Source: Desulfomonilaceae bacterium (GTDB taxonomy: Bacteria > Desulfobacterota > Desulfomonilia > Desulfomonilales > Desulfomonilaceae). Taken from it: a DNA stretch of 64,000 nucleotides. The stretch covers positions 1 to 64,000 of the forward strand of contig JAVHLK010000007.1 of the NCBI GenBank assembly GCA_031082285.1, given 5' to 3'. Under the pieces are notes generated by a model. That model worked only from the letters and a program-made list of their open reading frames with translations, did not search any database and was not told where the DNA came from. The position numbers and the translations under genes were made by a program. How positions within the stretch are numbered: position 1 is the first letter of the stretch; the number at the start of each line of letters is the position of its first letter. Below are positions 54,433 to 61,486 of the stretch, piece after piece.

Positions 54433-55713
54433 TCAGTGTACCTCTTCCACGGCCGACGGCACGGGAGGTCCGTACACCTGAGAAGCCGGCGGGTCGAGAC
54501 GCTTGGGCTTGTAACGGCTCGCATCGTACGTGGTCCCCCTCCACTGCAGGGCGTCATTGCAGAGTATCTTCTTCACAATTACCGCAAAGACCCAGATGAT
54601 CATAAGATTTCCAATTGCGAGAAGTACTGAATACTTCGTGGAAACCCCCAATTGCCCGAAGTAGAAGTAGGGAACCACGATCATGCACGCGCCGCACATG
54701 ACGGGTAATGCGAACCAGGAGTCGGGCCACAATTCTCTGGCCTCGGGGATGTAGAGACAAAGAGCCAGAGCGAGGACGGGTACGCTCATAAGCAGGTGCA
54801 CGAGCAGGTATCGCAGCACGGTAGCCATTTCGTAGTTCATGGAAGCACTGAGTATTCTGGTCCAGCCGTTCACGATCTCCTTGAAATTGGTGTACATTCT
54901 TGTCCGGAGGACCTTGCGGCCGTTGGCAAAAACGAGCCCGAGGCCCGATGCCTTGACCCTCTTCCCGATCCCGATGTCCTCAACAGCCAAATCCTTCACG
55001 TCGTGGTGTCCGCCGATCTTTTCGTACGCATGGCGACTGATCATATAGAACATGCCGTTGGCCGAGGCCGTGTCGCACGTCGGGTCGTTTATCTTGCCCA
55101 AAGGAAAGAGAATACAGGACATCGCGGCAAACGTGGGTTGCAGGGCCTTCTCCCAGAACGTCTTGAGCACAAACTTGGGGCTCAAGGTAATCATACTTAC
55201 TCCGCGAGCCGACGCCGCGTGATAACAGTGAGTGAGGGTACTCTCGTGAAGGGAGCTGTCGGCGTCGAGGAATGCCAACCATTCCCCCGAAGCGACCTTG
55301 ACTCCTGCATCCAGGGCCCGACACTTGCCGGTCCAGCCTTCAGGGAGGTCATAAACGGAAACCACCCGTGCTTCCCGGTAACCCTCGCATACGGATTCAG
55401 CCACGCACAGGGTACGGTCTTCGGATCGATCGTCGATGCAAATCAACTCGAACCGAGGGTAGTCCTGATTCAGAACAGACTTCAGGCACTCCCCAATACT
55501 CGCTTCCTCATTGTGCGCAGGCACAATGACGGAAATCAACGGTGGGGCATCCGGCAATTCGACATCGTTTCCGGGATCGATGCGCGGATCTCTCCGGTAC
55601 GTCTGAACCAGCTCCCAACCCCGCATGAGCCAGAAGCGTATGACAAACAACAACAGGAAGCCGCCCGCCAACAGTGGTATGTGATCCAAGACGTCGTCCC
55701 CATTAGAGTCCAA
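54433..55713 (-). CDS. Membrane glycosyltransferase, family 2
   Basis: 426 aa. The start at 55713 is TTG without a clear ribosome site, so the true start may be a few codons inside. An N-terminal helix is followed by a GT-A domain: PLISVIVPAHNEEASIGECL, ELICIDDRSEDRT, WLAFLDADSSLHES (metal-binding DxD), then EDIGIGKRVK and NGWTRILSASM. Three or four C-terminal membrane helices follow. LQWRGTTYDA at the end is typical of polyprenyl- or carotenoid/hopanoid-linked transferases. It adds a sugar from a nucleotide donor to a lipid acceptor at the inner membrane. The product is unknown. Confidence 0.87.
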   Translation of the reverse strand: MDSNGDDVLDHIPLLAGGFLLLFVIRFWLMRGWELVQTYRRDPRIDPGNDVELPDAPPLISVIVPAHNEEASIGECLKSVLNQDYPRFELICIDDRSEDRTLCVAESVCEGYREARVVSVYDLPEGWTGKCRALDAGVKVASGEWLAFLDADSSLHESTLTHCYHAASARGVSMITLSPKFVLKTFWEKALQPTFAAMSCILFPLGKINDPTCDTASANGMFYMISRHAYEKIGGHHDVKDLAVEDIGIGKRVKASGLGLVFANGRKVLRTRMYTNFKEIVNGWTRILSASMNYEMATVLRYLLVHLLMSVPVLALALCLYIPEARELWPDSWFALPVMCGACMIVVPYFYFGQLGVSTKYSVLLAIGNLMIIWVFAVIVKKILCNDALQWRGTTYDASRYKPKRLDPPASQVYGPPVPSAVEEVH

Positions 55714-56112
55714 TGAGATTGGTGATGAATAACTCTCTTATAATATCAAGAATTGTGTCCCTATGCAAAAAATTGTGTCGGCGGGCCGACAATTGCGCTC
55801 AGCATTTTGCTGGACAACAACGGCAGCTCAATGGAATCTCTTCGGGTCGACATCTTCAGGCGGGTCCGTTGCGGCGACGCGGCGGGACCGATGGATTTTT
55901 CCGAACAAAATGAATTCCCGGCACGTCGGCACATAGTCACGAGATCGAGCGCGCACAGCTACCCTGAAGCCACGTAAAGGCGGTTAAGTCCCCCCGTACA
56001 GGTTTTCGCAGTTTCGCTGCCTTAGTCTCGATCTTTTGAGCGGGTGGGCCGCCGGTCATGTCGAGCGAAGTCCCACGATTAAAGTGCTTCGTGATTCACG
56101 AACTTCACCGAT
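55714..56112. other. Intergenic stretch without a supported gene
   Basis: 399 bp upstream of the glycosyltransferase and downstream of the outer-membrane protein gene. Only a short hairpin (TTCGTG/CACGAA, 56088-56102), 10 bases past the latter's stop, was noticed. Confidence 0.6.
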
Positions 56113-57813
56113 TTAAAACTCCCCGCTGAGAACCAATTCCATGCCCCATATGGGGTCGATGGACCGATCGGGATTGATGCCCCAATCCGCGGGATTGGTA
56201 CTTCCCAAGACTCCCGGCGGGTCGGCCCAACCGGCAACCCCCTTGTCCACGCACGCGAACTTGTACCAGGCGCCGGGCTGCCAATAGGCGAAGGTCGCAT
56301 TCACGATAAACCCTTCCAAGAGCTGCCAGACGAACCCCGCGTTGACCTCCCACCCGAGATCCGAATCGGGTATGGACGGCGCTCCGTTCGGCCCGAATCC
56401 AAATTCCACTCCGCCGCCGTACTCGCCCGCGGTGAACGGCTCGTCCGAGGGTACGTCGGGCCGTATAGCCCCCCACCCGAATCCGCTTTGGGACACTCGA
56501 TCCGCGCGGAAGAACGTGGCAAAGAGGTTCAGGTTTGCCGCTACGGAATAGTCGATCCGCACCCCGTAGATGGACGCGTCCTCCGCGTACCCGTTGCCGG
56601 TGGTGCTGTTCATGAAGTGACCGAGGCCGTAGCCGTACACCTGGAGATAACTGTACGGTCTGAACAGGCCGGTATTGGAGAAACTGTCCGAATCCAGAAT
56701 CCCGTTCCGGTCGATCTGCCTGCCGTTCCTTCGATCCCCGCCGGAAAACCACGCGTAAAGCAACGAGGTTCTCATTGGACCGGACAGAGCGGCTATCTCG
56801 GTCATCCAGCGCCAATGCTCGACGTAGGTGTCCCGGACATTTACCGCGGGACCGCCGCCGGCGTCTTTCCTTCGGTTTCTGTTCGTCTGCTGCAGCCACG
56901 TCACTTCCGCGTTGAAAAAGAGGGGACCCGGATAATACTTGATGTACGCGCCCCCGTAGGTCTCGTGCCGGTCACGGTACCCATATTCGGTCTGACGGTT
57001 CGCAGGAGTGTCGACAATGCCTTCGCCCCCGCGATGCCGATTATTGGCCACGAAAATCACACCCGTGTCCAACGCGGCGCAACGATACGTGATGTTGGGC
57101 GCGGTCGCATCCCAGAGACGCGTATTGTTCTTGTCGAAATCCGGATTGTAGTAGTCGCCGGAAGAGCCCCTCCTGGACGGATAGAAGGCCAGGCCGAATC
57201 GAAGCGGCCCGAACGGCGCGGTGATCGAGAAGGACTCCGAAGTGCGTGATTCGTCCCCGTTCCAACTCAGACCGGTTCCCCAGACGCTTGGCCTCTTGCC
57301 CAACGACAAGATTCCCCACGGCAGCTGCGCGCTCAGGTTCAGGTAGTTCCAGTACCCCGGCGACATGGCCTGTTGAATTCCCGGAAAACGGTCGTTGAGG
57401 TATTCCGACGCGACGAGATTGCCCGTGGCCGCGTCCGACGGAGGGTTCCACTCGCCGATGTAGTACTGACCCCGGATTCGCAAGGCCGGGTTCATCCTCA
57501 ACTCCATGTCGACCGTCATGTACTGTGTGTTCCACGAACCGTCCGTGCCTGAAACGATGCCGCCCCCCTGCTCACCCAGCCACGCGTTGAGCGGCGCGAA
57601 GGTTCCCGCCGGCGCGAGTGCGATGCCGCTGCCCGCATCAACGTCGTACCGTCCGAAGAAACCGTTTTGACCCAATTGCCCGATCGCCTCATATTCCCAT
57701 GAAAAAGCGCCTTCCATGGAGAACTCCCAAGCCGCGGCGACACCGGACCCGAAAACCAACCAAAGCGCGACCAGCATGACGAGTGCCGGGGACCGTTTCT
57801 TTCTTTCGAACAT
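56113..57813 (-). CDS. Outer-membrane beta-barrel protein, probably porin-like
   Basis: 566 aa. A signal peptide (VMLVALWLVFGSGVAAA) precedes alternating aromatic/polar strands through the full length, and the chain ends WGMELVLSGEF with a C-terminal Phe, the signal for BAM insertion. Length and Trp/Tyr/Gly-rich composition suit a 16-20 strand barrel. No family name was recognised. It is divergent from the DtxR-like regulator and Feo genes, with a promoter candidate overlapping a 20-bp palindrome, so control by metal is possible. Confidence 0.82.
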   Translation of the reverse strand: MFERKKRSPALVMLVALWLVFGSGVAAAWEFSMEGAFSWEYEAIGQLGQNGFFGRYDVDAGSGIALAPAGTFAPLNAWLGEQGGGIVSGTDGSWNTQYMTVDMELRMNPALRIRGQYYIGEWNPPSDAATGNLVASEYLNDRFPGIQQAMSPGYWNYLNLSAQLPWGILSLGKRPSVWGTGLSWNGDESRTSESFSITAPFGPLRFGLAFYPSRRGSSGDYYNPDFDKNNTRLWDATAPNITYRCAALDTGVIFVANNRHRGGEGIVDTPANRQTEYGYRDRHETYGGAYIKYYPGPLFFNAEVTWLQQTNRNRRKDAGGGPAVNVRDTYVEHWRWMTEIAALSGPMRTSLLYAWFSGGDRRNGRQIDRNGILDSDSFSNTGLFRPYSYLQVYGYGLGHFMNSTTGNGYAEDASIYGVRIDYSVAANLNLFATFFRADRVSQSGFGWGAIRPDVPSDEPFTAGEYGGGVEFGFGPNGAPSIPDSDLGWEVNAGFVWQLLEGFIVNATFAYWQPGAWYKFACVDKGVAGWADPPGVLGSTNPADWGINPDRSIDPIWGMELVLSGEF

Positions 57814-57929
57814 TCTCCTTCCTCCACATTCACGCCTGAGCGGCGGACGGGCCGCTGCGACGGGTCACAGGAGCCGTCGACCGCCGGCATTTATAAGATT
57901 GATCCAGCTATTAATAGGGATTTTGCCGG

Positions 57930-57959
57930 ATGCTACGTTTGGGTGAGCAAGTTTGTCAA
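57930..57959 (-). promoter_or_regulatory. Sigma70-type promoter of the outer-membrane protein gene
   Basis: Minus strand TTGACA (57959-57954, perfect), an 18-base spacer and TAGCAT (57935-57930). The -35 lies inside the palindrome at 57949-57968. Confidence 0.55.
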
Positions 57960-57968
57960 GACAAACTT
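57949..57968. promoter_or_regulatory. 20-bp inverted repeat over the -35 of the outer-membrane protein promoter
   Basis: AAGTTTGTCAAGACAAACTT: 9-base perfect arms with a 2-base centre. A bound regulator would block the -35 hexamer of the promoter at 57930-57959. Confidence 0.5.
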
Positions 57969-57984
57969 AAACAGTGGTAGCAAA

Positions 57985-58000
57985 GTTAGAAGCATCTAAC
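57985..58000. promoter_or_regulatory. Putative DtxR-like operator, site 1
   Basis: GTTAGA-AGCA-TCTAAC, a perfect 6-base inverted repeat with a 4-base centre. It lies about 50 bp upstream of the regulator's -35 hexamer and matches site 2 at 58079-58094. Confidence 0.6.
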
Positions 58001-58051
58001 ACCCACGAGGACCTCATTGGTGGGCATCTCCGGCGCGCTCAATAAAAAGAC

Positions 58052-58079
58052 TTGACAGACGGCGATAGGCCACTATAAG
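58052..58079 (+). promoter_or_regulatory. Sigma70-type promoter of the DtxR-like regulator and Feo genes
   Basis: TTGACA (58052-58057), a 16-base spacer and TATAAG (58074-58079). The start point would fall near 58086, inside operator site 2. The ATG of the regulator is at 58140. Confidence 0.65.
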
Positions 58080-58094
58080 GTAGACCGGTCTAAC
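58079..58094. promoter_or_regulatory. Putative DtxR-like operator, site 2
   Basis: GGTAGA-CCGG-TCTAAC, same design as site 1 (one mismatch in the left arm). It begins at the last base of the -10 and covers the expected start point, so binding would repress the promoter. Confidence 0.62.
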
Positions 58095-58139
58095 AAAAAG
58101 AGAGATATCTACATCAGGGTTTGCGCACTAGGAACCTCA

Positions 58140-58535
58140 ATGCAACACGCGAATGGCTTGACACCCAGCCGGCAATGCTACTTGGTCGAAATCCTGCTTC
58201 TGGAAGCCCGGCAAGGTCGTGCCCGGCAGAGCGAGATCGCGGCAAGGATCGGAGTGAACAGGCCCAGTGTGACCGCGGCGTTGCGGTCCTTAGCCGAAGG
58301 ATCCTTCATCCGGTACGAACCGTACGGCGACGTTGCCCTCACGGACATGGGACGACAGGCAGCCGAGAGGATTATGACTCGCCGCGGAATTATCCGAGAC
58401 TATCTTGTGAAATTTCTCGATATAGACGAAGGCGCTGCAGATGAGGCCGCATGTCGCATGCAACACGCATTGCCCGATATAGTCTTCGATCGGTTGTCTG
58501 CACGGTTGGGGAAACCAGAGAGAGACATCCGGTGA
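58140..58535 (+). CDS. DtxR/MntR-family metal-dependent transcription regulator
   Basis: 131 aa. AGGA lies seven bases before ATG 58140. An N-terminal winged helix-turn-helix (about 8-70: YLVEILLLEARQGRARQSEIAARI, NRPSVTAALRSLAEGSFI, and wing YEPYGDVALTDMGRQAA) is followed by a dimerisation and metal-binding half with RRGIIRDYLVKFLDID and ADEAACRMQHALPDIV (Cys/Met/His ligands as in the DtxR family). It lacks the SH3-like third domain, so MntR-like in size. Its place ahead of the Feo genes, and the paired operators, argue for Fe(II)-responsive control of iron uptake. Confidence 0.9.
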   Translation: MQHANGLTPSRQCYLVEILLLEARQGRARQSEIAARIGVNRPSVTAALRSLAEGSFIRYEPYGDVALTDMGRQAAERIMTRRGIIRDYLVKFLDIDEGAADEAACRMQHALPDIVFDRLSARLGKPERDIR

Positions 58536-58612
58536 GGATTGCATCCGACGGAATGACGTGCGAAGCACGACGAATTCTGAAATCCACACATACCGCATAA
58601 CGGAGGAGCAAA

Positions 58613-58909
58613 GTGAACGAAGAAGGACATAGAAATCGAATGGGAAGAACTGGTGAGGCCTTGAGGCTTTCTGATTTCTTGCAGGGCCAAAAGGGTCGGA
58701 TCGTGACGGTTCGAGGCGACGGTGAGTCTCGACGCCGAATGTGCGAAATGGGCTTTACCAGGGGTATGGAAGTGCAGGTGGTGAGAGCCGCTCCGCTCAA
58801 GGATCCGGTGGAATACCTTGTCAAGGGCTACCATGTGAGCCTCCGAAGGGAACAGGCTGCTCTCATCCTGATGGATCGGGCGGATTTGGAGGTACGAAAC
58901 AGTGAGTAA
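58613..58909 (+). CDS. feoA: FeoA-family protein
   Basis: 98 aa from GTG 58613 (GGAGGAG upstream). The SH3-like FeoA core begins at about residue 22: KGRIVTVRGDGESRRRMCEMGF, TRGMEVQVVRAAPLKDPVEYL, VKGYHVSLRREQAALIL. It is a small cytoplasmic partner that supports FeoB. Its end overlaps the GTG start of feoB by eight bases, so translation is coupled. Confidence 0.93.
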   Translation: MNEEGHRNRMGRTGEALRLSDFLQGQKGRIVTVRGDGESRRRMCEMGFTRGMEVQVVRAAPLKDPVEYLVKGYHVSLRREQAALILMDRADLEVRNSE

Positions 58910-60467
58910 GCCCATTACCATAGCTCTAGCCGGAAATCCCAATTCGGGCAAGACAACCATATTCAATGCGCTCACCGGAGCGCGGCAACACGTGGGAAAC
59001 TGGCCCGGGGTAACTGTCGAGAAGAAGGAAGGTTCTACCTCCCATAACGGCAGAGTGGTTCACGTAGTGGATCTTCCGGGAACATATTCGCTGACCGCGC
59101 TTTCCGAGGATGAGATCGTGGCCCGGAATTTCGTCATGAAGGGCGATCCGGACGTGGTCGTGGACGTGGTGGACTCGGCAAACCTCGAGAGGAACCTCTA
59201 TCTCGCGGTTCAATTAATGGAGATGGGCGTCAAGGTGGTGCTTGCTCTGAACATGATCGACGTAGCAAACGGCCGAGGAATGAAAATCGATCATGAGCGG
59301 TTGGCTCGGTTACTCCGTGTGCCCATTGTTACCACAAACGGCAAGAAGGAAAAGGGTATCAAGCAGCTTCTCGAGGTGGCGGTGCAGGAGGCCGACAAAC
59401 CTGCCGGCGATTACTCGGCCTCGCATGTGACGTATGGTCTTGAGGTGGAGGATGAACTCACCAAGATCGAGGAGAAGTTGGAGTCCGGCCCGACTCCCGA
59501 GGACCGCGTACCGACTCGATGGTTGGCCGTGAAACTTCTGGAAGGCGATGCCGAGGTGGAGAAACTCGTCGAGCAACGGTACGGTAACGACGGAGTGCTC
59601 GATCAGGCACGGAAAAGCCGATCCCATATCTCGGAAGTATTCGGCGACGGCGCGGATATCGCCGTGACCGATGGACGATACGGCTTCATTGCGGGCGCGG
59701 TGAAGGAGTCCGTGGTTGTTGACCGACTCGATCGGGTGTATCTGAGCGATAAGATCGACAACGTACTTACTCACCGACTCTTGGGGCCCGTCATTATGCT
59801 GCTCATCCTTTACGGCATCTACCAGTGCACCTTCGTGGGGAGCGAGCCTCTGGTCGGCTACTTCGAGGCCTTCTTCGCGCGGCTGAGCGGATTCGCGGCA
59901 GCGGCCATTCCTGAGGGTCTCATTCAGTCTCTGGTGGTCAGCGGTATGATTGACGGCGTGGGCGGCGTCATGGGTTTCGTGCCTCTGATTGCGTTCATGT
60001 TTTTCGCCATCGCAATACTTGAGGACACCGGGTACATGGCGCGTGTTGCCTTTATGTTGGATCGGGTTCTCAAGTCGTTCGGACTTCACGGTTCCTCGGT
60101 CCTGGCCCTGATGGTTTCAGGCGGGATCGCGGGCGGCTGCGCGGTCCCCGCAGTCATGGCTACCCGAACGTTGAGGGAGCCCAAGGAGCGGCTTGCGACC
60201 ATTCTCGTGGCGCCTCTCATGAATTGCGGCGCCAAGCTCCCCGTGTACGCGTTGCTCATCGCGGCATTCTTCCCCGGCGACAAGGCCTCAATGATGTTTG
60301 CGCTGACGCTCATCTCCTGGGGATTCGTGCTCGTCTCCGCGCGAGTTCTTCGTTCCACTCTGCTGGGGGGGCAGTCCGCGCCGTTCGTACTTGAGATGCC
60401 GCCCTATCGGGTGCCGACCGTCGCTCACGAGAGATCTTTTTCCATGCAAGCCGATCGAAGCCTGTAG
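58902..60467 (+). CDS. feoB: FeoB ferrous-iron transporter, C-terminally truncated
   Basis: 521 aa from GTG 58902, against about 700-800 for FeoB. The G domain is complete (G1 GNPNSGKTT, G2 GVTVEKKEG, G3 DLPGTYSL, G4 LNMID), followed by the FeoB helical domain and the first part of the membrane domain with GGCAVPAVMATR and LLGGQSAPFVLEMPPYRVPT. After PYRVPT the sequence turns to VAHERSFSMQADRSL and stops. Roughly 280 residues, including the second Gate motif, are missing, and no remnant was seen in 60468-60729. It is either a truncated non-functional gene or a regulatory or partner form of the full FeoB at 61483. Confidence 0.9.
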   Translation: MSKPITIALAGNPNSGKTTIFNALTGARQHVGNWPGVTVEKKEGSTSHNGRVVHVVDLPGTYSLTALSEDEIVARNFVMKGDPDVVVDVVDSANLERNLYLAVQLMEMGVKVVLALNMIDVANGRGMKIDHERLARLLRVPIVTTNGKKEKGIKQLLEVAVQEADKPAGDYSASHVTYGLEVEDELTKIEEKLESGPTPEDRVPTRWLAVKLLEGDAEVEKLVEQRYGNDGVLDQARKSRSHISEVFGDGADIAVTDGRYGFIAGAVKESVVVDRLDRVYLSDKIDNVLTHRLLGPVIMLLILYGIYQCTFVGSEPLVGYFEAFFARLSGFAAAAIPEGLIQSLVVSGMIDGVGGVMGFVPLIAFMFFAIAILEDTGYMARVAFMLDRVLKSFGLHGSSVLALMVSGGIAGGCAVPAVMATRTLREPKERLATILVAPLMNCGAKLPVYALLIAAFFPGDKASMMFALTLISWGFVLVSARVLRSTLLGGQSAPFVLEMPPYRVPTVAHERSFSMQADRSL

Positions 60468-60513
60468 GTGAGCCTATTGTGCCGATCAGAAAAAGCTTGA
60501 CAATGATCGAGCC

Positions 60514-60554
60514 CTCGAATAGAGTTCGAGCTGTCTATCAAAAAGAGACAGCTC
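60514..60554 (+). other. Two overlapping hairpins after the short feoB
   Basis: CTCGAA (60514-60519)/TTCGAG (60525-60530) and GAGCTGTCT (60528-60536)/AGACAGCTC (60546-60554) share three bases and exclude each other. No T run follows. They may end or stabilise the feoB mRNA. Confidence 0.35.
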
Positions 60555-60729
60555 AATCTGCCGCCGTTTCAAGAAGGTATGTGGCTCCGCAATCATGAAG
60601 CATGGAAAACACCGCATTGACAATGAGAAGCCGCGCCAATGTTTAGAGGTGGAAGAATCTATTTCCGGCGCGATGCCGGGAATATTGTGAAAGGACTGTA
60701 AGGGGCCTCAGGGCCCCGCGGAGGTTATC

Positions 60730-60948
60730 GTGTGGGATTTGGTCGTCGTGTGTGCAATCGTGTTTGGTGCTCTTGTGATACTGACGCTCCGGCTTGCAAA
60801 CCTTTTCCGAGCCGATCGTGGGGACGGCGCGTGTGGCTGCAGCGGCAATTGCGGGACCTGCGCGTGCAGTATCGGAGAAATCGACGGAGCCGCCGAGGGT
60901 TCCCAGGATACCGCCTCGAGGCCGAAGGCCCGCGTGAACAAAGCGTAA
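60730..60948 (+). CDS. FeoB-associated Cys-rich membrane protein
   Basis: 72 aa from GTG 60730 (GGAGG upstream). One N-terminal helix (WDLVVVCAIVFGALVILTL) is followed by CGCSGNCGTCACSIGE, five cysteines in tight spacing as in the FeoB-associated Cys-rich protein family. It is thought to assist iron transport at the inner face of FeoB. It lies between the short feoB and two feoA genes. Confidence 0.85.
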   Translation: MWDLVVVCAIVFGALVILTLRLANLFRADRGDGACGCSGNCGTCACSIGEIDGAAEGSQDTASRPKARVNKA

Positions 60949-60979
60949 GCATAATCTTCTGAGGGAAAAGGAGCCGACA

Positions 60980-61225
60980 ATGTATGAGGACGCGGTGAGG
61001 CCGCTGAACGAGCTAAAACCGGGGCAAAAGGCTTTCGTTGTGGCCCTGATGGGAGGTCGCAGCTTTCAGACACGTCTGATCGACATGGGCCTCAATGTGG
61101 GCAGCGCCGTGGAGCTTATTCGCACAGCCAACGTAAGGGGAGGGGGAGCTCTGGTGGCGGTTGGCGAAACGCGATTGGCCATCGGCAGCGGCATGGCCGG
61201 CAAGATACTGGTGGCCTCCGATTGA
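60980..61225 (+). CDS. feoA: FeoA-family protein (second copy)
   Basis: 81 aa. AAAAGGAG precedes the ATG. FeoA SH3-like core: ELKPGQKAFVVALMGGRSFQ, LIDMGLNVGSAVELI and GGGALVAVGETRLAIGSGMA. It differs in sequence from both other FeoA copies and is followed 36 bp later by the third. Confidence 0.9.
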   Translation: MYEDAVRPLNELKPGQKAFVVALMGGRSFQTRLIDMGLNVGSAVELIRTANVRGGGALVAVGETRLAIGSGMAGKILVASD

Positions 61226-61261
61226 GTCTAGGAGAAACGATCCAAGAGTATGGAGGACATT

Positions 61262-61486
61262 ATGACACTGGACGAATTGTTGCCCGGACAGGCATGTGTG
61301 GTGCGCGACGTTCACCTGGAAGGAGCCGTGCTTCAAAGACTCTTGGACATGGGTTTTGTCGAGGGCGCAAGGATCGAAGTCGTTCGCAACGCACCTCTGC
61401 TCGACCCGATTGACATTCGCATCCGCAACAATCTTATTGCCGTGAGGAGAAGCGAGGCCGGCGGTATCGAAGTGGAGCGGGTATGA
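61262..61486 (+). CDS. feoA: FeoA-family protein (third copy)
   Basis: 74 aa from ATG 61262 (GGAGG five bases upstream; ATG 61250 is in frame but poorly placed). Core: TLDELLPGQACVVRDVHLEG, LLDMGFVEGARIEVVRNAPL and IRIRNNLIAVRRSEA. It overlaps the start of the full-length feoB by four bases (ATGA), so it is the FeoA translated together with that FeoB. Confidence 0.92.
   Translation: MTLDELLPGQACVVRDVHLEGAVLQRLLDMGFVEGARIEVVRNAPLLDPIDIRIRNNLIAVRRSEAGGIEVERV

Noticed and set aside
60596-60729. A short ORF from ATG 60596 that meets TGA and would read in frame into the Cys-rich FeoB partner
   Set aside because: The upstream 31 codons look random, there is no ribosome site, no Cys near the TGA and no SECIS-like hairpin, whereas the GTG at 60730 has its own GGAGG site.
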